Part shown: positions 48,143-56,264 of the stretch, one piece after another
How positions within the stretch are numbered: position 1 is the first letter of the stretch
How the letters are laid out: each line of letters opens with the position of its first letter
Assembly (NCBI RefSeq): GCF_019857205.1
Contig: NZ_JAHWXO010000003.1
Location: forward strand, 340,148 to 404,147
From: Qipengyuania pacifica
GTDB lineage: Bacteria > Pseudomonadota > Alphaproteobacteria > Sphingomonadales > Sphingomonadaceae
DNA length: 64,000 nucleotides
Direction of reading: 5' to 3'
Program-made: the position numbers and the translations under genes
The notes under the pieces: generated by a model
Database searches by the model: none
The model's input: the letters and a program-made list of their open reading frames with translations, nothing else
Told to the model about the DNA's origin: nothing

Positions 48143-49104
48143 TCCGCTCCGTAATCACGGGAACCGGCTCGGCGCTGCCGGCCAATTGCGTCAGCAATGC
48201 CGATCTTGCCGAACGTGTGGATACCAGCGACGAATGGATCGTCGAGCGGACGGGTATCCGCCAACGCTATATCGCTGCCGAAGGCGAAACCACCTCCACC
48301 CTCGCTATCGACGCATCGCGCAAGGCCCTTGCTGCGGCAGGGGTCGATGCTGACGAAATCGGCCTGATCATTCTGGCCACGGCCACGCCCGACCATACCT
48401 TTCCCGCCACGGCCACGCAGGTTCAGGCGGCGCTGGGTTGCGGCGGCGGTGTCGCTTTCGACGTCCAGGCCGTGTGCTCGGGCTTCCTTTACGCGCTGGC
48501 CACAGCCGATTCGCTCCTGCGGACCGGCATGGCGAAGAAGGCGCTGGTGATCGGGTCCGAAACCTTCAGCCGCATTCTCGACTGGGATGATCGCACGACC
48601 TGCGTACTCTTCGGCGATGGCGCGGGCGCAATCGTGCTCGAAGCGAAGGACGTGGCCGAAGACGGCCCGGGCATCCTCGCCAGCCGCCTCCATGCAGAAG
48701 GCGCGCATAAGGACATGCTCTATGTCGACGGCGGACCGTCCACCACGGGTACAGTCGGCAAGCTGCGCATGAAGGGCCGCGAAGTTTTCCGCCACGCCGT
48801 GGTCAATCTGGCGGACGTGCTGCGCGAAGTGCTCGAAGAAACCGGTATGAAGGCCGCGGACATCGATTGGGTGGTGCCGCATCAGGCCAATGCCCGCATT
48901 CTCGATGCTACGGCGCGCAAACTCGATTTGCCATCCGAAAAGGTGGTCGTCACCGTCGATCGTCACGCCAACACCTCGGCCGCATCCGTGCCACTGGCGC
49001 TCGACACGGCCGTGCAGGATGGCCGCATCAAACAGGGCGATCTCGTCATGTTCGAAGCGATGGGTGGCGGCTTCACATGGGGCGCATCGCTCGCACGTAT
49101 GTAG
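48139..49104 (+). CDS. fabH: beta-ketoacyl-ACP synthase III
   Basis: 321 residues; condenses acetyl-CoA with malonyl-ACP to start fatty acid synthesis. The nucleophile Cys is in '[13 protein letters not shown]' (about residue 112), the His in '[10 protein letters not shown]' (about 250) and the Asn in '[13 protein letters not shown]' (about 280). '[10 protein letters not shown]' is the CoA-binding start. Its ATG overlaps the plsX stop by 4 nt. Confidence 0.97.
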   Translation: MIRSVITGTGSALPANCVSNADLAERVDTSDEWIVERTGIRQRYIAAEGETTSTLAIDASRKALAAAGVDADEIGLIILATATPDHTFPATATQVQAALGCGGGVAFDVQAVCSGFLYALATADSLLRTGMAKKALVIGSETFSRILDWDDRTTCVLFGDGAGAIVLEAKDVAEDGPGILASRLHAEGAHKDMLYVDGGPSTTGTVGKLRMKGREVFRHAVVNLADVLREVLEETGMKAADIDWVVPHQANARILDATARKLDLPSEKVVVTVDRHANTSAASVPLALDTAVQDGRIKQGDLVMFEAMGGGFTWGASLARM

Positions 49105-49224
49105 GTGCGGCCAAAAATACGCCGAGCCGATTTGCCAGAACTGCGGCAAACCTCTATATTGCTTGGCGAAGTTTGAATTTGGGTCGCATTCTCGCTCAGG
49201 GTCGCATCTGGGGGGAAAGAAAGA

Positions 49225-49530
49225 ATGAATATTATGCGTTCCGTAGGCACACTGACACGGGCCGACCTCGCTGAAACCATCAACCGCAAGATGGGTCTCA
49301 GCCGCGCTGAATCGCTCGACATGGTCGAAGCGATCCTGGCCAAGATTTGCGATGCTTTGTCCGATGGCGAAAACGTGAAGATCTCCGGTTTCGGCAGCTT
49401 CGTTCTGCGCGACAAGTCGGAACGGGTCGGCCGCAATCCCAAGACCGGGGTCGAAGTGCCGATCACGCCCCGCCGCGTGATGACCTTCCGCGCCAGTCAG
49501 CTCCTGAAAGAGCGGATCGCGAACGGCTGA
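49225..49530 (+). CDS. ihfA: integration host factor subunit alpha
   Basis: 101-residue HU/IHF-family DNA-bending protein. '[22 protein letters not shown]', '[25 protein letters not shown]' and '[19 protein letters not shown]' (shown in blocks) match IhfA, including the Pro in 'RNPKTG' that intercalates DNA. ATG at 49225 follows GGGGGGAAAGAAAG; an ATG at 49234 is possible. It is followed by a MerR regulator 10 bp later, a standard arrangement. Confidence 0.94.
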   Translation: MNIMRSVGTLTRADLAETINRKMGLSRAESLDMVEAILAKICDALSDGENVKISGFGSFVLRDKSERVGRNPKTGVEVPITPRRVMTFRASQLLKERIANG

Positions 49531-49540
49531 GGATATCCGC

Positions 49541-49909
49541 ATGGCGAGTTTCGACGACGGTAAGGACAGCGGCGCTCTGCGCACCATTGGCGAAGTCGCC
49601 AAGGCCACCGGCATCAAACCGCATGTGCTGCGTTATTGGGAACAGCAGTTCCCCACGCTCAGGCCGCTCACCCGCAGCGGCGGGCGGCGCTATTACCGGC
49701 CCGAAGATATCGAACTGGTCGAACGCATCGAGCGCCTCGTCAATCGCGAAGGCTACACGCTGAAAGGCGCGAAAGCCGCCTTGCGCGGCGCGTCCGATCA
49801 GCAGGCGGCACCGCAGGAAGCGGTAGCACCGGAAACTCCGCCAGCCGCTGACCTGCTCCGCCAGCTCGAAGCAATCCGCAACGATCTCAAGGCAGCCCTC
49901 GCGGCCTGA
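49541..49909 (+). CDS. MerR-family transcriptional regulator
   Basis: 122 residues. The N-terminal winged helix is 'RTIGEVAKATGIKPHVLRYWEQQFPTL' and 'SGGRRYYRPEDIELVERIERLVNREGYTLKGAKAAL' (read in blocks). The C-terminal dimer helix is short and has no Cys or metal site. This MerR type after ihfA is conserved in alphaproteobacteria and has no known effector. It ends the rpmF-plsX-fabH-ihfA-merR run, after which gene density drops. Confidence 0.93.
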   Translation: MASFDDGKDSGALRTIGEVAKATGIKPHVLRYWEQQFPTLRPLTRSGGRRYYRPEDIELVERIERLVNREGYTLKGAKAALRGASDQQAAPQEAVAPETPPAADLLRQLEAIRNDLKAALAA

Positions 49910-49919
49910 AACCGATTTC

Positions 49920-50084
49920 TCACGGCTCCGGCGCGAAGGGCGGCGATGCCGTGGTTGCCGTGCCGAGATAAAGTCGGCCCGAATAGGGGGCATCGGGATC
50001 TTCTTCGATAACCAGAGATGGCTCTGGAATTGCAACGAGCACTGCCGAGAGAACGGCGGAACAAAGAAGCAAGTTGATCCACAT
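49920..50084 (-). CDS. possible small exported or membrane protein
   Basis: 54 codons from an ATG at 50084. The product would have one hydrophobic stretch at residues 2-18 followed by an acidic Pro-rich tail ('EEDPDAPYSGRLYLG'). The ribosome site is weak and I do not recognise a family, so this may be a non-coding open frame. It faces merR, with stops 10 bp apart. Confidence 0.3.
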   Translation of the reverse strand: MWINLLLCSAVLSAVLVAIPEPSLVIEEDPDAPYSGRLYLGTATTASPPFAPEP

Positions 50085-50139
50085 TTTCGTCCGCTTGACC
50101 GCGAAGTGCTGTCGAGCACGCTGCCTGCTTGCCAGTCCT

Positions 50140-50216
50140 TGCCCGCTTCCCACCGCAGTTTGCGACGCTTTATTGTGCCAAGAGCGGAAGTGCAGTTAAT
50201 GACCCCATTGCGGACA
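50140..50216. repeat. copy A of a TGTCCGCTT...AAAGCGGACA element
   Basis: Begins CTTGCCCGCTTCCCACC (about 50138) and ends GACCCCATTGCGGACA (50201-50216). Both ends match copy B (50519-50642), with different, degenerate inner sequence. The ends are inverted repeats of each other, as in a small non-autonomous element or REP-like unit. Confidence 0.5.
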
Positions 50217-50244
50217 GGTTGCCCTGACGGCTAATCATACCCTG

Positions 50245-50511
50245 ATGATCGATAAAAAGCTGCAAACGGTAAAAGTCGTATTGCATTGGGCTTGGGACCC
50301 TATCGGCGTGCGTGGGATCGAGGGAGCGCTAGACGAATACGACAGATATGCGCCTGCGGTCTTAGCGCTTCTTGATCGAGAGACAGGCGACGAGGAGGTC
50401 GGCGCCTATTTAACCTATGTGGAAACAGAACGGATGGGGCTGCCGTCGCACAAGCAAAAAAACGAGGACGTTGCTGCACTCCTGAGAAAACTGCACGCCT
50501 TGGATCAGTAG
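50245..50511 (+). CDS. DUF1871-like small protein
   Basis: 88 residues, no signal peptide. The sequence 'LHWAWDPIGVRGIEGALDEYDRYAPAVLALL' (two blocks) followed by 'YLTYVETERMGL' matches the layout of DUF1871-type proteins ('WDPiGv...DEYD.Yap.il.LL', 'YL..ietErMGl'), which are often found near toxin-immunity or plasmid-borne genes. A role is not known. It is bracketed by two repeat copies (A and B), and its upstream ribosome site is poor. Confidence 0.7.
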   Translation: MIDKKLQTVKVVLHWAWDPIGVRGIEGALDEYDRYAPAVLALLDRETGDEEVGAYLTYVETERMGLPSHKQKNEDVAALLRKLHALDQ

Positions 50512-50518
50512 CGCGACT

Positions 50519-50642
50519 TGTCCGCTTCCCACCCCAAATGCAGACCTTTCGAGCGGTTGTCGCAGCGCTTAAAGGCTGACTGTCCGATAATTGAGCAAGT
50601 GCGACAAGAGCGAACAGTCAGGTAACGACCCCAAAGCGGACA
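50519..50642. repeat. copy B of the TGTCCGCTT...AAAGCGGACA element
   Basis: Begins TGTCCGCTTCCCACC (50519-50533), 8 bp after the DUF1871-like gene, and ends AACGACCCCAAAGCGGACA (50624-50642). End sequences match copy A. Inner part is degenerate and contains short inverted repeats. Confidence 0.55.
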
Positions 50643-50787
50643 TGCTCCAGATGTCGGATTCGCGCCCCAATCTCGGTCGTTAGCCTAACCGCTAAGAGCT
50701 CCCGAAAGCGGTCATAGCTGCGCGTCCAAAATGATAGCCGCTTTCGCGACTGTCCGAGCGGCTCCTGAATGTCGGAGGTTGGGGTGG
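50643..50787. repeat. degenerate repeat-rich spacer
   Basis: Contains CGAAAGCGG (50703-50711) and its inverted partner CCGCTTTCG (50738-50746), plus two GG(T/G)CGTTAGC-like or GGTTAGCCG stretches that recur at 51396 and 53646. It looks like further decayed copies of the same element family. Confidence 0.4.
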
Positions 50788-51360
50788 TTAGCCGCCTCCT
50801 GTCTCTGCACGCTTTAGGAGCGGCCACAATTCTATCCAAGCTTTGGATCGAACTCTCTCCTCAAAGATTGGCAGCTTCTCGTGAGCGAACCTCTGGGTGG
50901 GCCGAAGAAGCAAGTTGAAAAGATCGTCCAGCCCGAGTGGACAAGCAATTTCGAGTTCATCCCCTCTGACCCACCGAGCGGCGACCGCGGTCGCAGTTTC
51001 GGGCCAATATCGCATAGCGTCGGACGAAGATTGATACGACTTATCGTCGTTGCGGGAATGCATCCGAGCCTGATTCTTCACTGACCAGTCAATGGACGGA
51101 ACAGCCACACGAAGTTTGTCCTCCATGTCGCGATCAAGTTTTTCATCGCAGCGATCAGGATCAAACCAGATCACATCGACATCGCCATTTGGCGGCTGCG
51201 GGGTCCGCCCGTGAAGGGCGTCCCAGACAGCGTTTCTGACGAACCCGGTCGCAATCCAGCAATCTGGCAGCTCCAAGTTCGCTACCACCTCTAACAGTCG
51301 CCATCTGACTGCATCGCGATGAAGGATGGCATCGATCTATCGCTCAAAAGCTTCGGGCAT
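50788..51360 (-). pseudogene. nucleotidyltransferase-family gene (DUF925/NTP_transf_6 type) with an early amber stop
   Basis: The long open part, from a GTG at 51288, encodes 166 residues: 'LPDCWIATGFVRNAVWDALHGR', 'GDVDVIWFDP' (metal-binding Asp pair) and 'EIACPLGLDDLFNLLLRP'. These are typical of nucleotidyltransferase-family proteins of about 190 residues. The same frame continues upstream through conserved sequence ('IDAILHRDAVRWRLLEV') to a good ATG at 51360 with an AGGAG site. It is broken by a TAG as codon 8 (51339-51337). A change of one base (CAG to TAG) would explain this. Restart at the GTG would lose the first helix. Confidence 0.7.
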
Positions 51361-51519
51361 TGCTCCTGCTAACGCGCTGGCCAGTGTCGGCAATGGGGTC
51401 GTTAGCCGCACGGCAGCTCCCGGCTTCGCGTCGATTCAAACTGGACTGACCGCAAACGGCCCAAACGACGACACTCTTAGCGTTACCTCTTCGGCCAATA
51501 TCGGCCGAGGAGAAGAACG

Positions 51520-52152
51520 ATGGGATACTCACGATTTGACGCTGCCATACAGGCACGCGCCGCCTGGAATGCCGGCAAAAATGTTGGAACGAAGCGGCCG
51601 CTGACCCAAAAGCAGATATGGGCGATCCGCTTTCACCTCGATCGCGAAGGCCGGTTGAGGGACAAGGCGCTCTTCGATCTCGCCATCGACAGTAAATTAC
51701 GCGGCTGCGATTTGGTGAAGATCAAGATAGGCGACGTGGTAGCTGGCCCTGATATTCGCAATCGTGCGACCGTCATTCAACAGAAGACCAGTCGACCGGT
51801 GCAGTTCGAGCTTACCTCCGACGTGCGAGCGACCTTGCTCGCATGGCTGGAGCGACGAGGTGGCTCAACGGGCGATTATCTCTTCCCAAGCAGGGTCGAT
51901 CATGCCGGACACATGAGCACGCGTCAGTATGCCCGCCTTGTCGATGAATGGGTAACCGCAATTGGGCTTCGAAAGTCCGAATACGGCACGCACTCGCTTC
52001 GGCGGACCAAGGCCGCCATGATCTATCGGGCTACCGGCAACATTCGTGCGATCCAGATGTTGCTGGGTCACACGAAGATCGAGAACACGGTCCGCTATCT
52101 CGGTGTCGATGTGGAGGACGCTTTGCTTCTTGCAGAGCGCACCGAAATCTGA
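51520..52152 (+). CDS. short tyrosine recombinase / integrase
   Basis: 210 residues that consist almost only of the catalytic domain. The active-site residues are visible: Arg in 'SKLRGCDL', His and Arg in 'YGTHSLRRTKA', His in 'LLGHTKIENTVRY' and the nucleophile Tyr in the same segment. The N-terminal core-binding domain of phage integrases is missing or much reduced. Such short, widely copied recombinases are common in alphaproteobacterial genomes and plasmids. No tRNA gene or att repeat is evident next to it. Confidence 0.88.
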   Translation: MGYSRFDAAIQARAAWNAGKNVGTKRPLTQKQIWAIRFHLDREGRLRDKALFDLAIDSKLRGCDLVKIKIGDVVAGPDIRNRATVIQQKTSRPVQFELTSDVRATLLAWLERRGGSTGDYLFPSRVDHAGHMSTRQYARLVDEWVTAIGLRKSEYGTHSLRRTKAAMIYRATGNIRAIQMLLGHTKIENTVRYLGVDVEDALLLAERTEI

Positions 52153-52158
52153 CGTTGG

Positions 52159-52187
52159 GCGGTCGACCGGCGACTTCGGTCGACCGC
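52159..52187. terminator. hairpin after the recombinase gene
   Basis: GCGGTCGACC (52159-52168) pairs with GGTCGACCGC (52178-52187), a perfect 10-bp stem with a 9-nt loop, 7 bp after the stop. No clear T-run. Confidence 0.55.
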
Positions 52188-52675
52188 TTCCGGGCCCTCA
52201 CCTAAGACGCTCAGAAGTCCGGAATTAGGGTGGAAAGCAGTCATCGCCTCATCGCTCATTTAATGCAAATACTGCTCCCCATCATCATAGACGCAATTCC
52301 CCAATACTTGGCAGGATTAATTTGCTAAACGACTCACAAGGGGATCGGGAAAATGGCAGAATTCCAAGTCTGTTCGCTGCTCAGCTCGCTGTTTTAGGAT
52401 GGTGACGCATGAATGGGCAACCTTGCTTTCTTGCTCGTTATTCACTTTCAATCGCCAGGTGCCCGCTAGCATTGGGCGGCATCAACCTTGCGCTCTCGCG
52501 GTCAGTCATCAAATTCGATCCTCTGCAGTCAGCGATGACGATCACGCGGACGTGGCAGCGTGAGGCCGCGCCTCCTCTGTAGTCTGTTCGCAATCTGCAT
52601 CGTCCAACTCGGACTTACTTCGCGCCGCGATGATGCACAGATCGCAAACGATAATGTGGCTAGTATGGTAGCGGC
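52188..52675. other. gene-free region, 488 bp
   Basis: No convincing open frame with a ribosome site on either strand. Composition is more AT-rich at 52250-52390 than in the core. I see no tRNA, no clear repeat copy, and no insertion-sequence ends. Confidence 0.5.
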
Positions 52676-53419
52676 ATGATGGCACGCGGTTGGGCTCTGG
52701 GATTACTTGCATGCGGACTAGTGGGCGGATGTGATCTATTCTATCCCAGCGAACCCTTGCGGTATCGCATGACTGTCACCGTCGACACGCCGGACGGGAC
52801 GCGTAGTGGCTCAAGTGTTTTAGAATCCACCATTACGGCCGGAACGCGTTTCGGGGACGCCAGCGGCATTCGATACCGCATGGAGGGCGAGGCAGTTACC
52901 GTGCCGCTTCCAAATGGCAAAGTCTTATTTGTGTTGTTGCGATCGCAGGACATCGGGGATCCCGCAAGTTATCACGCCAATCTAATGCAGGTTGCTGCGT
53001 GTCGTAACGGGCACCCTTCCGAAACGCCTCCACCCTCAATATGTGAAGGCGGCAACTGGCAAGAATTTCGGAACTGGGCTCGCAACGAACAACTGTCTGT
53101 TGAGCTAGATCATTCAATATACCCGATGGTGGTTACATTTGGTGATATAGAAAACCCTAGCACGGTTGAGTCGGTCAACCCGAATAATCTAGAAGCAGAA
53201 ATGGGTTATGATTACAGAATAAAAATTATAGACCTACAAATTACCAAAAACCCGTTGCAGCATAGTATTAATCGACTTTTTCCTAATCGATTCTGGAAGA
53301 CTTGGGCTGGTGAAAATCGTAAAAATATTGCGCAAGGCGATGCGATGAAAAATCCATATTTTAAATCGTTAATGGGCACTCTTAACCGCGGCGATTTTAT
53401 TTCGGAGAAGCGGCAATGA
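52676..53419 (+). CDS. putative lipoprotein with a composition change midway
   Basis: 247 residues with the lipobox VGGC (Cys at about residue 19). The N-terminal half ('YRMTVTVDTPDGTRSGSSVLES', 'GIRYRMEGEAVTVPLPNGKVLFVLLR', shown in blocks) looks like the start of a family of sphingomonad lipoproteins with a beta-sandwich-like domain. The C-terminal half is unlike it, with Lys/Asn-rich, AT-rich codons from about base 53100 on. Two ATGs in a row start the gene. Not recognised further. The composition change suggests either recent recombination or a transferred gene. Confidence 0.7.
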   Translation: MMARGWALGLLACGLVGGCDLFYPSEPLRYRMTVTVDTPDGTRSGSSVLESTITAGTRFGDASGIRYRMEGEAVTVPLPNGKVLFVLLRSQDIGDPASYHANLMQVAACRNGHPSETPPPSICEGGNWQEFRNWARNEQLSVELDHSIYPMVVTFGDIENPSTVESVNPNNLEAEMGYDYRIKIIDLQITKNPLQHSINRLFPNRFWKTWAGENRKNIAQGDAMKNPYFKSLMGTLNRGDFISEKRQ

Positions 53420-53456
53420 ACGCCGACCTACTTCTCACACTATCTTAATAGATTGA

Positions 53457-53603
53457 TCTTTCAATCAAGCACTGACGGAACTCGCTAGGCTCAAAATCAA
53501 AAGCGGCCTAAAAACGGTAAATCCGGCTGACGTTTCGTTCGAAGTTTTCGCTGCGAACATGCGTGAAAATCTCGATGACGAGACATGGGCGGAAAAACGC
53601 TAA
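53457..53603 (+). pseudogene. coding remnant without a start codon
   Basis: 48 codons open after a TGA at 53454 and ended by TAA at 53601-53603. The translation has the look of a real protein end ('ALTELARLKIKSGLKTVNPADV', 'FAANMRENLDDETWAEKR', read in two blocks), but no start codon precedes it in frame, and the internal ATG near 53558 would leave only 14 residues. Family not recognised. It is probably the tail of a deleted gene. Confidence 0.35.
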
Positions 53604-53631
53604 CGCTACAGGCATTGATCCAGTTCGCTGG

Positions 53632-53699
53632 ATGTCCGCAAAGGGGTCGCTAGCTGACTGTCGGCATTTCTGGGTGCAATTTCCAAAGCGGACGGACCG
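53632..53699. repeat. copy D of the TGTCCGC...GCGGAC element
   Basis: TGTCCGCAAAGGGGTCGCTAG at the left and CCAAAGCGGACG at the right are inverted-repeat ends around an inner segment containing TGTCGGCATT. Same end sequences as copies A and B. Confidence 0.5.
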
Positions 53700-53854
53700 C
53701 TACCGAGCTACAAGTCGGCATTGATACTTAGTTAACGGGACGACCTTCCATAGGGCATGCGGAGGTCGACACCCGAAACAGCAATGAGGAGGCATTGAAG
53801 GGTTAGATCAAATACCGGTTGTTGAGATTGTACTACTCCGTCCGCGCTGATCGA

Positions 53855-54629
53855 TTACAAGCCATGGGCTCTGATGAAAGACGATGGGCAAGCTGAAACA
53901 CCTCTTGGTTCGACGTTTTGTCCGATCTTTCCAAGGCCCTCAAACCGCAGTGTAGCATTGACCGTTTGGGGAATTCGATCAGCGATGCCGGCAATATCAA
54001 CCTGTGATTGAGGCCAGAATCCCGCAATATTGAGAACGTTTTGCGCGGTGAGAGACTTGCGCGAAGGTATGAAGAAATTGACACGGGTGGCAATAAACGC
54101 CCAACCACTTTCTTTCGGAAAGTAACAGATCGGTAAGGCCTTCCGAAGCGGGCGTATTAGCAGGCTGCGTGATATGCCGACATCATCGTAGAAGCGTTTT
54201 TCTTGTTCAGCCAGCGTATTTTTCTGCCAGCTTCGGCCGACCTGAATTTGCCAACAGCAGTTCGCGCGCAGTAGCGGTGCCATGAAAACCCACGAGAGCG
54301 TGTTTCTCGACTAGCTTTCGCGATGCTGGTGCGAATACGAAGTGGGCGCACGCTGACAGACAATAATCTCGCACCACCACCTCAACCTGGCGAGCGATAA
54401 GAAAGCGCCCGAGTGCGATACCAGCGTCAATATCCCCCCCTTGGCTAGTGATCACGAGGCGACGTGCGCCACTAGGCCAATTATTGATAAGCGAATTGAC
54501 GGACTCACGGGAGATCGGGCCACTAAAAAGCTGCGTCTTGGGTAGTTTTTCACTCGGTGAAGCCCTTGACCCGCACGCAGCAAGGAAAACGAAGCTACAA
54601 AGAAATGCCCAAACGGCTTGCCGCGCCAT
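53855..54629 (-). pseudogene. ClpP-fold (crotonase-like) lipoprotein gene, frameshifted
   Basis: The N-terminal frame (54629-54207) encodes a lipoprotein signal (LAAC) and a ClpP-like core: 'VITSQGGDIDAGIALGRFL' and the region of the nucleophile Ser 'YCLSACAHFVFAP', then 'ALVGFHGTA'. It stops at 54207. The second frame (from about 54220 to 53855) continues the same protein ('LAEQEKRFYDDVGIS...'). The switch lies in an A5 run (minus strand) at 54223-54219; removal of one A would restore a protein of about 257 residues. It could be a true frameshift mutation or an assembly error at the homopolymer. Confidence 0.75.
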
Positions 54630-54740
54630 ATTCAAATCTTACCTTGGGTGATCAGATGAAATAGAGTGCATGCTCACATATGGCAGTAGTGACGTCCATT
54701 TAGCTTTGAGAAATGCCTGCTTTCTCTAGTTCAGCAAAGG

Positions 54741-54786
54741 GGGCGTTCATTCAATGTCCGCTTTGGGCGTTGCCACGACCAATAGC
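54741..54786. repeat. copy E of the TGTCCGCTT element (partial)
   Basis: TTCAATGTCCGCTTTGGGCG begins at about 54748, with AATAGCGGACCA about 28 bp on. Ends are shorter and less exact than in copies B and D. Confidence 0.4.
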
Positions 54787-54829
54787 GGACCACGCTGGAC
54801 CGGCCAACAAGCCACCGCTGGCAGCGAGG

Positions 54830-55918
54830 TTAGTCAGTATTGCCTTCGAGCAGCGGCATGACATCGACCAACTCTGCGTCGCGCATTTGCTTTAGATAAG
54901 CTTCGTAATACCCTTTATGAGAGGCTCCCACGATGGCCAACATTCTGGTACCTGCCTGCCGGCCGAGAACTTCTCTCATATTGGCGACCATCCTGAGATT
55001 ACGTGTCTCCCAATACGCGACGTAGTGCCGACCGTATCTTTCCGGTGAAGGATCCGCGAGAGCCGCACCAAAATCAGACTGATATTTCACCACGGCGAAG
55101 GACGGCGTGTTGTAGGCGCGATACATCGCAAGCAATCCACCTGGACGATCTAAACCAGCTACCAGCGTATCGGCCTCGTCCGATTGCGATTTGGTGGCGG
55201 GATTGTCCCAGGCAGCCATGATTGCCGCACCGAACGCCTCCTCATCCTCTAGTTCGCCCATATATGTTGATTGGTCGTCGACACTCCAAAGCCGATCAAG
55301 CCCAGCTTTTGCTGCAACTTGCGCAGCGACCGAATAGGTTTCACTTTTTCGGGCAGCGGTGTGCTGGAGCAAGGAGACAAGCTCCTCATTCAAGATGCCG
55401 TCGATGTGTCTTTCTGCCTCTGGTAACCGCAGCCACTGCACAACTGCTGACCCCGGTTCACCGGCTGCGAGAAATACCGCTGCTAGTTCTCGGCGAATTT
55501 CGGGTGTCGGATTCTCTTCAATCTGGGCAAGCAGAGTTTCTGCTTTGAGGTTGGCCGCTGGGACATCTAGACCAGTCGCATCCTCGGCAGCAGACGGATC
55601 AAAACAATAGCTTTCGATCGCGTCTTCGTACCGATCCGGCATGCGGCGCATCTTGTCACATAGCAGGCCCGAGTTGTTCTCGATGGCAATCGCTGTCGGT
55701 TTCCAATCCACCAGGCGCTCTACGAGGGGTGTTACCATCTCGACGCTGAACTTTTCTGGCAATTGCGAGAGGTGCGGCGTGCCCAGCACCATGACTTCGT
55801 TAGCTGGTCCAGCGCTTCGGTCGTCGAGCTTACCGGGATCGAATACAGGGGCATAGTCTTGAGCCACGGTCGGGTAAGCTCCAGCAAGAATGAGCAGAAA
55901 CGAGAACGCAAACTTCAT
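54830..55918 (-). CDS. DUF5694 (TraB/GumN-like) exported protein
   Basis: 362 residues with a signal peptide (1-21, 'YPTVAQ'). 'NEVMVLGTPHLSQLPEKF' and 'PTAIAIENNSGLLCDKM' give the 'G.H'..'E' pattern of TraB/PrgY/GumN-like proteins, here the DUF5694 subgroup; 'MLAIVGASHKGYYEAYLKQM' near the end is the second His motif. TraB-like domains are thought to be metallo-enzymes, but function is unproven. ATG at 55918 starts the signal peptide; a GTG-led extension upstream is not favoured. It seems intact, unlike its neighbours. Confidence 0.83.
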   Translation of the reverse strand: MKFAFSFLLILAGAYPTVAQDYAPVFDPGKLDDRSAGPANEVMVLGTPHLSQLPEKFSVEMVTPLVERLVDWKPTAIAIENNSGLLCDKMRRMPDRYEDAIESYCFDPSAAEDATGLDVPAANLKAETLLAQIEENPTPEIRRELAAVFLAAGEPGSAVVQWLRLPEAERHIDGILNEELVSLLQHTAARKSETYSVAAQVAAKAGLDRLWSVDDQSTYMGELEDEEAFGAAIMAAWDNPATKSQSDEADTLVAGLDRPGGLLAMYRAYNTPSFAVVKYQSDFGAALADPSPERYGRHYVAYWETRNLRMVANMREVLGRQAGTRMLAIVGASHKGYYEAYLKQMRDAELVDVMPLLEGNTD

Positions 55919-56264
55919 CACAACCGCCCTATGCGAATAACACACCATGTGTGCAGTTATTGGGTTCGCCCGTCAACAGTAAGCTGAACAAACGCTCGTC
56001 GCGTAAGCTGCCAGCAGTCGGCCCCCGTCAGGCCCGCCTGAAAAGCGCCCTCTTATCGGACGTTGCAGACACCACGCCCATTTCCAGAAGGCGGACATTT
56101 TCTTCAGTCATTCGGGTATGAATAATGAAGTCGCCAGCTTCCAATTTCGACCAGCGGCTCAAAGCCAAATGCACTCGAATTTCGGTTTAGAATTCGCCCT
56201 TAGCTTCCCGTTTATGTTTCTGTATTAGTCGTAAGATTCACGGCCGCGAGCGGGGGCAGAAGGC
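55919..56264. other. gene-free region before the ThiF cluster, 346 bp
   Basis: No credible open frame. It should hold the promoters of the divergent DUF5694 gene and the 56265 gene. A GGCGGACATT stretch at 56088-56097 recalls the ends of the repeats described above. No clear -35/-10 pair could be assigned. Confidence 0.4.

Noticed and set aside
49105..49224. Regulatory RNA or leader before ihfA
   Set aside because: Only a weak 6-bp hairpin (TTTGCC/GGCAAA) is present; not enough to support a riboswitch or attenuator.
47962..49617. 551-codon minus-strand frame opposite plsX-fabH-ihfA
   Set aside because: Shadow of three well-conserved genes.
51289..51520. Attachment site for the recombinase next to a tRNA
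   Set aside because: No tRNA sequence and no direct repeat pair was found around the recombinase gene.
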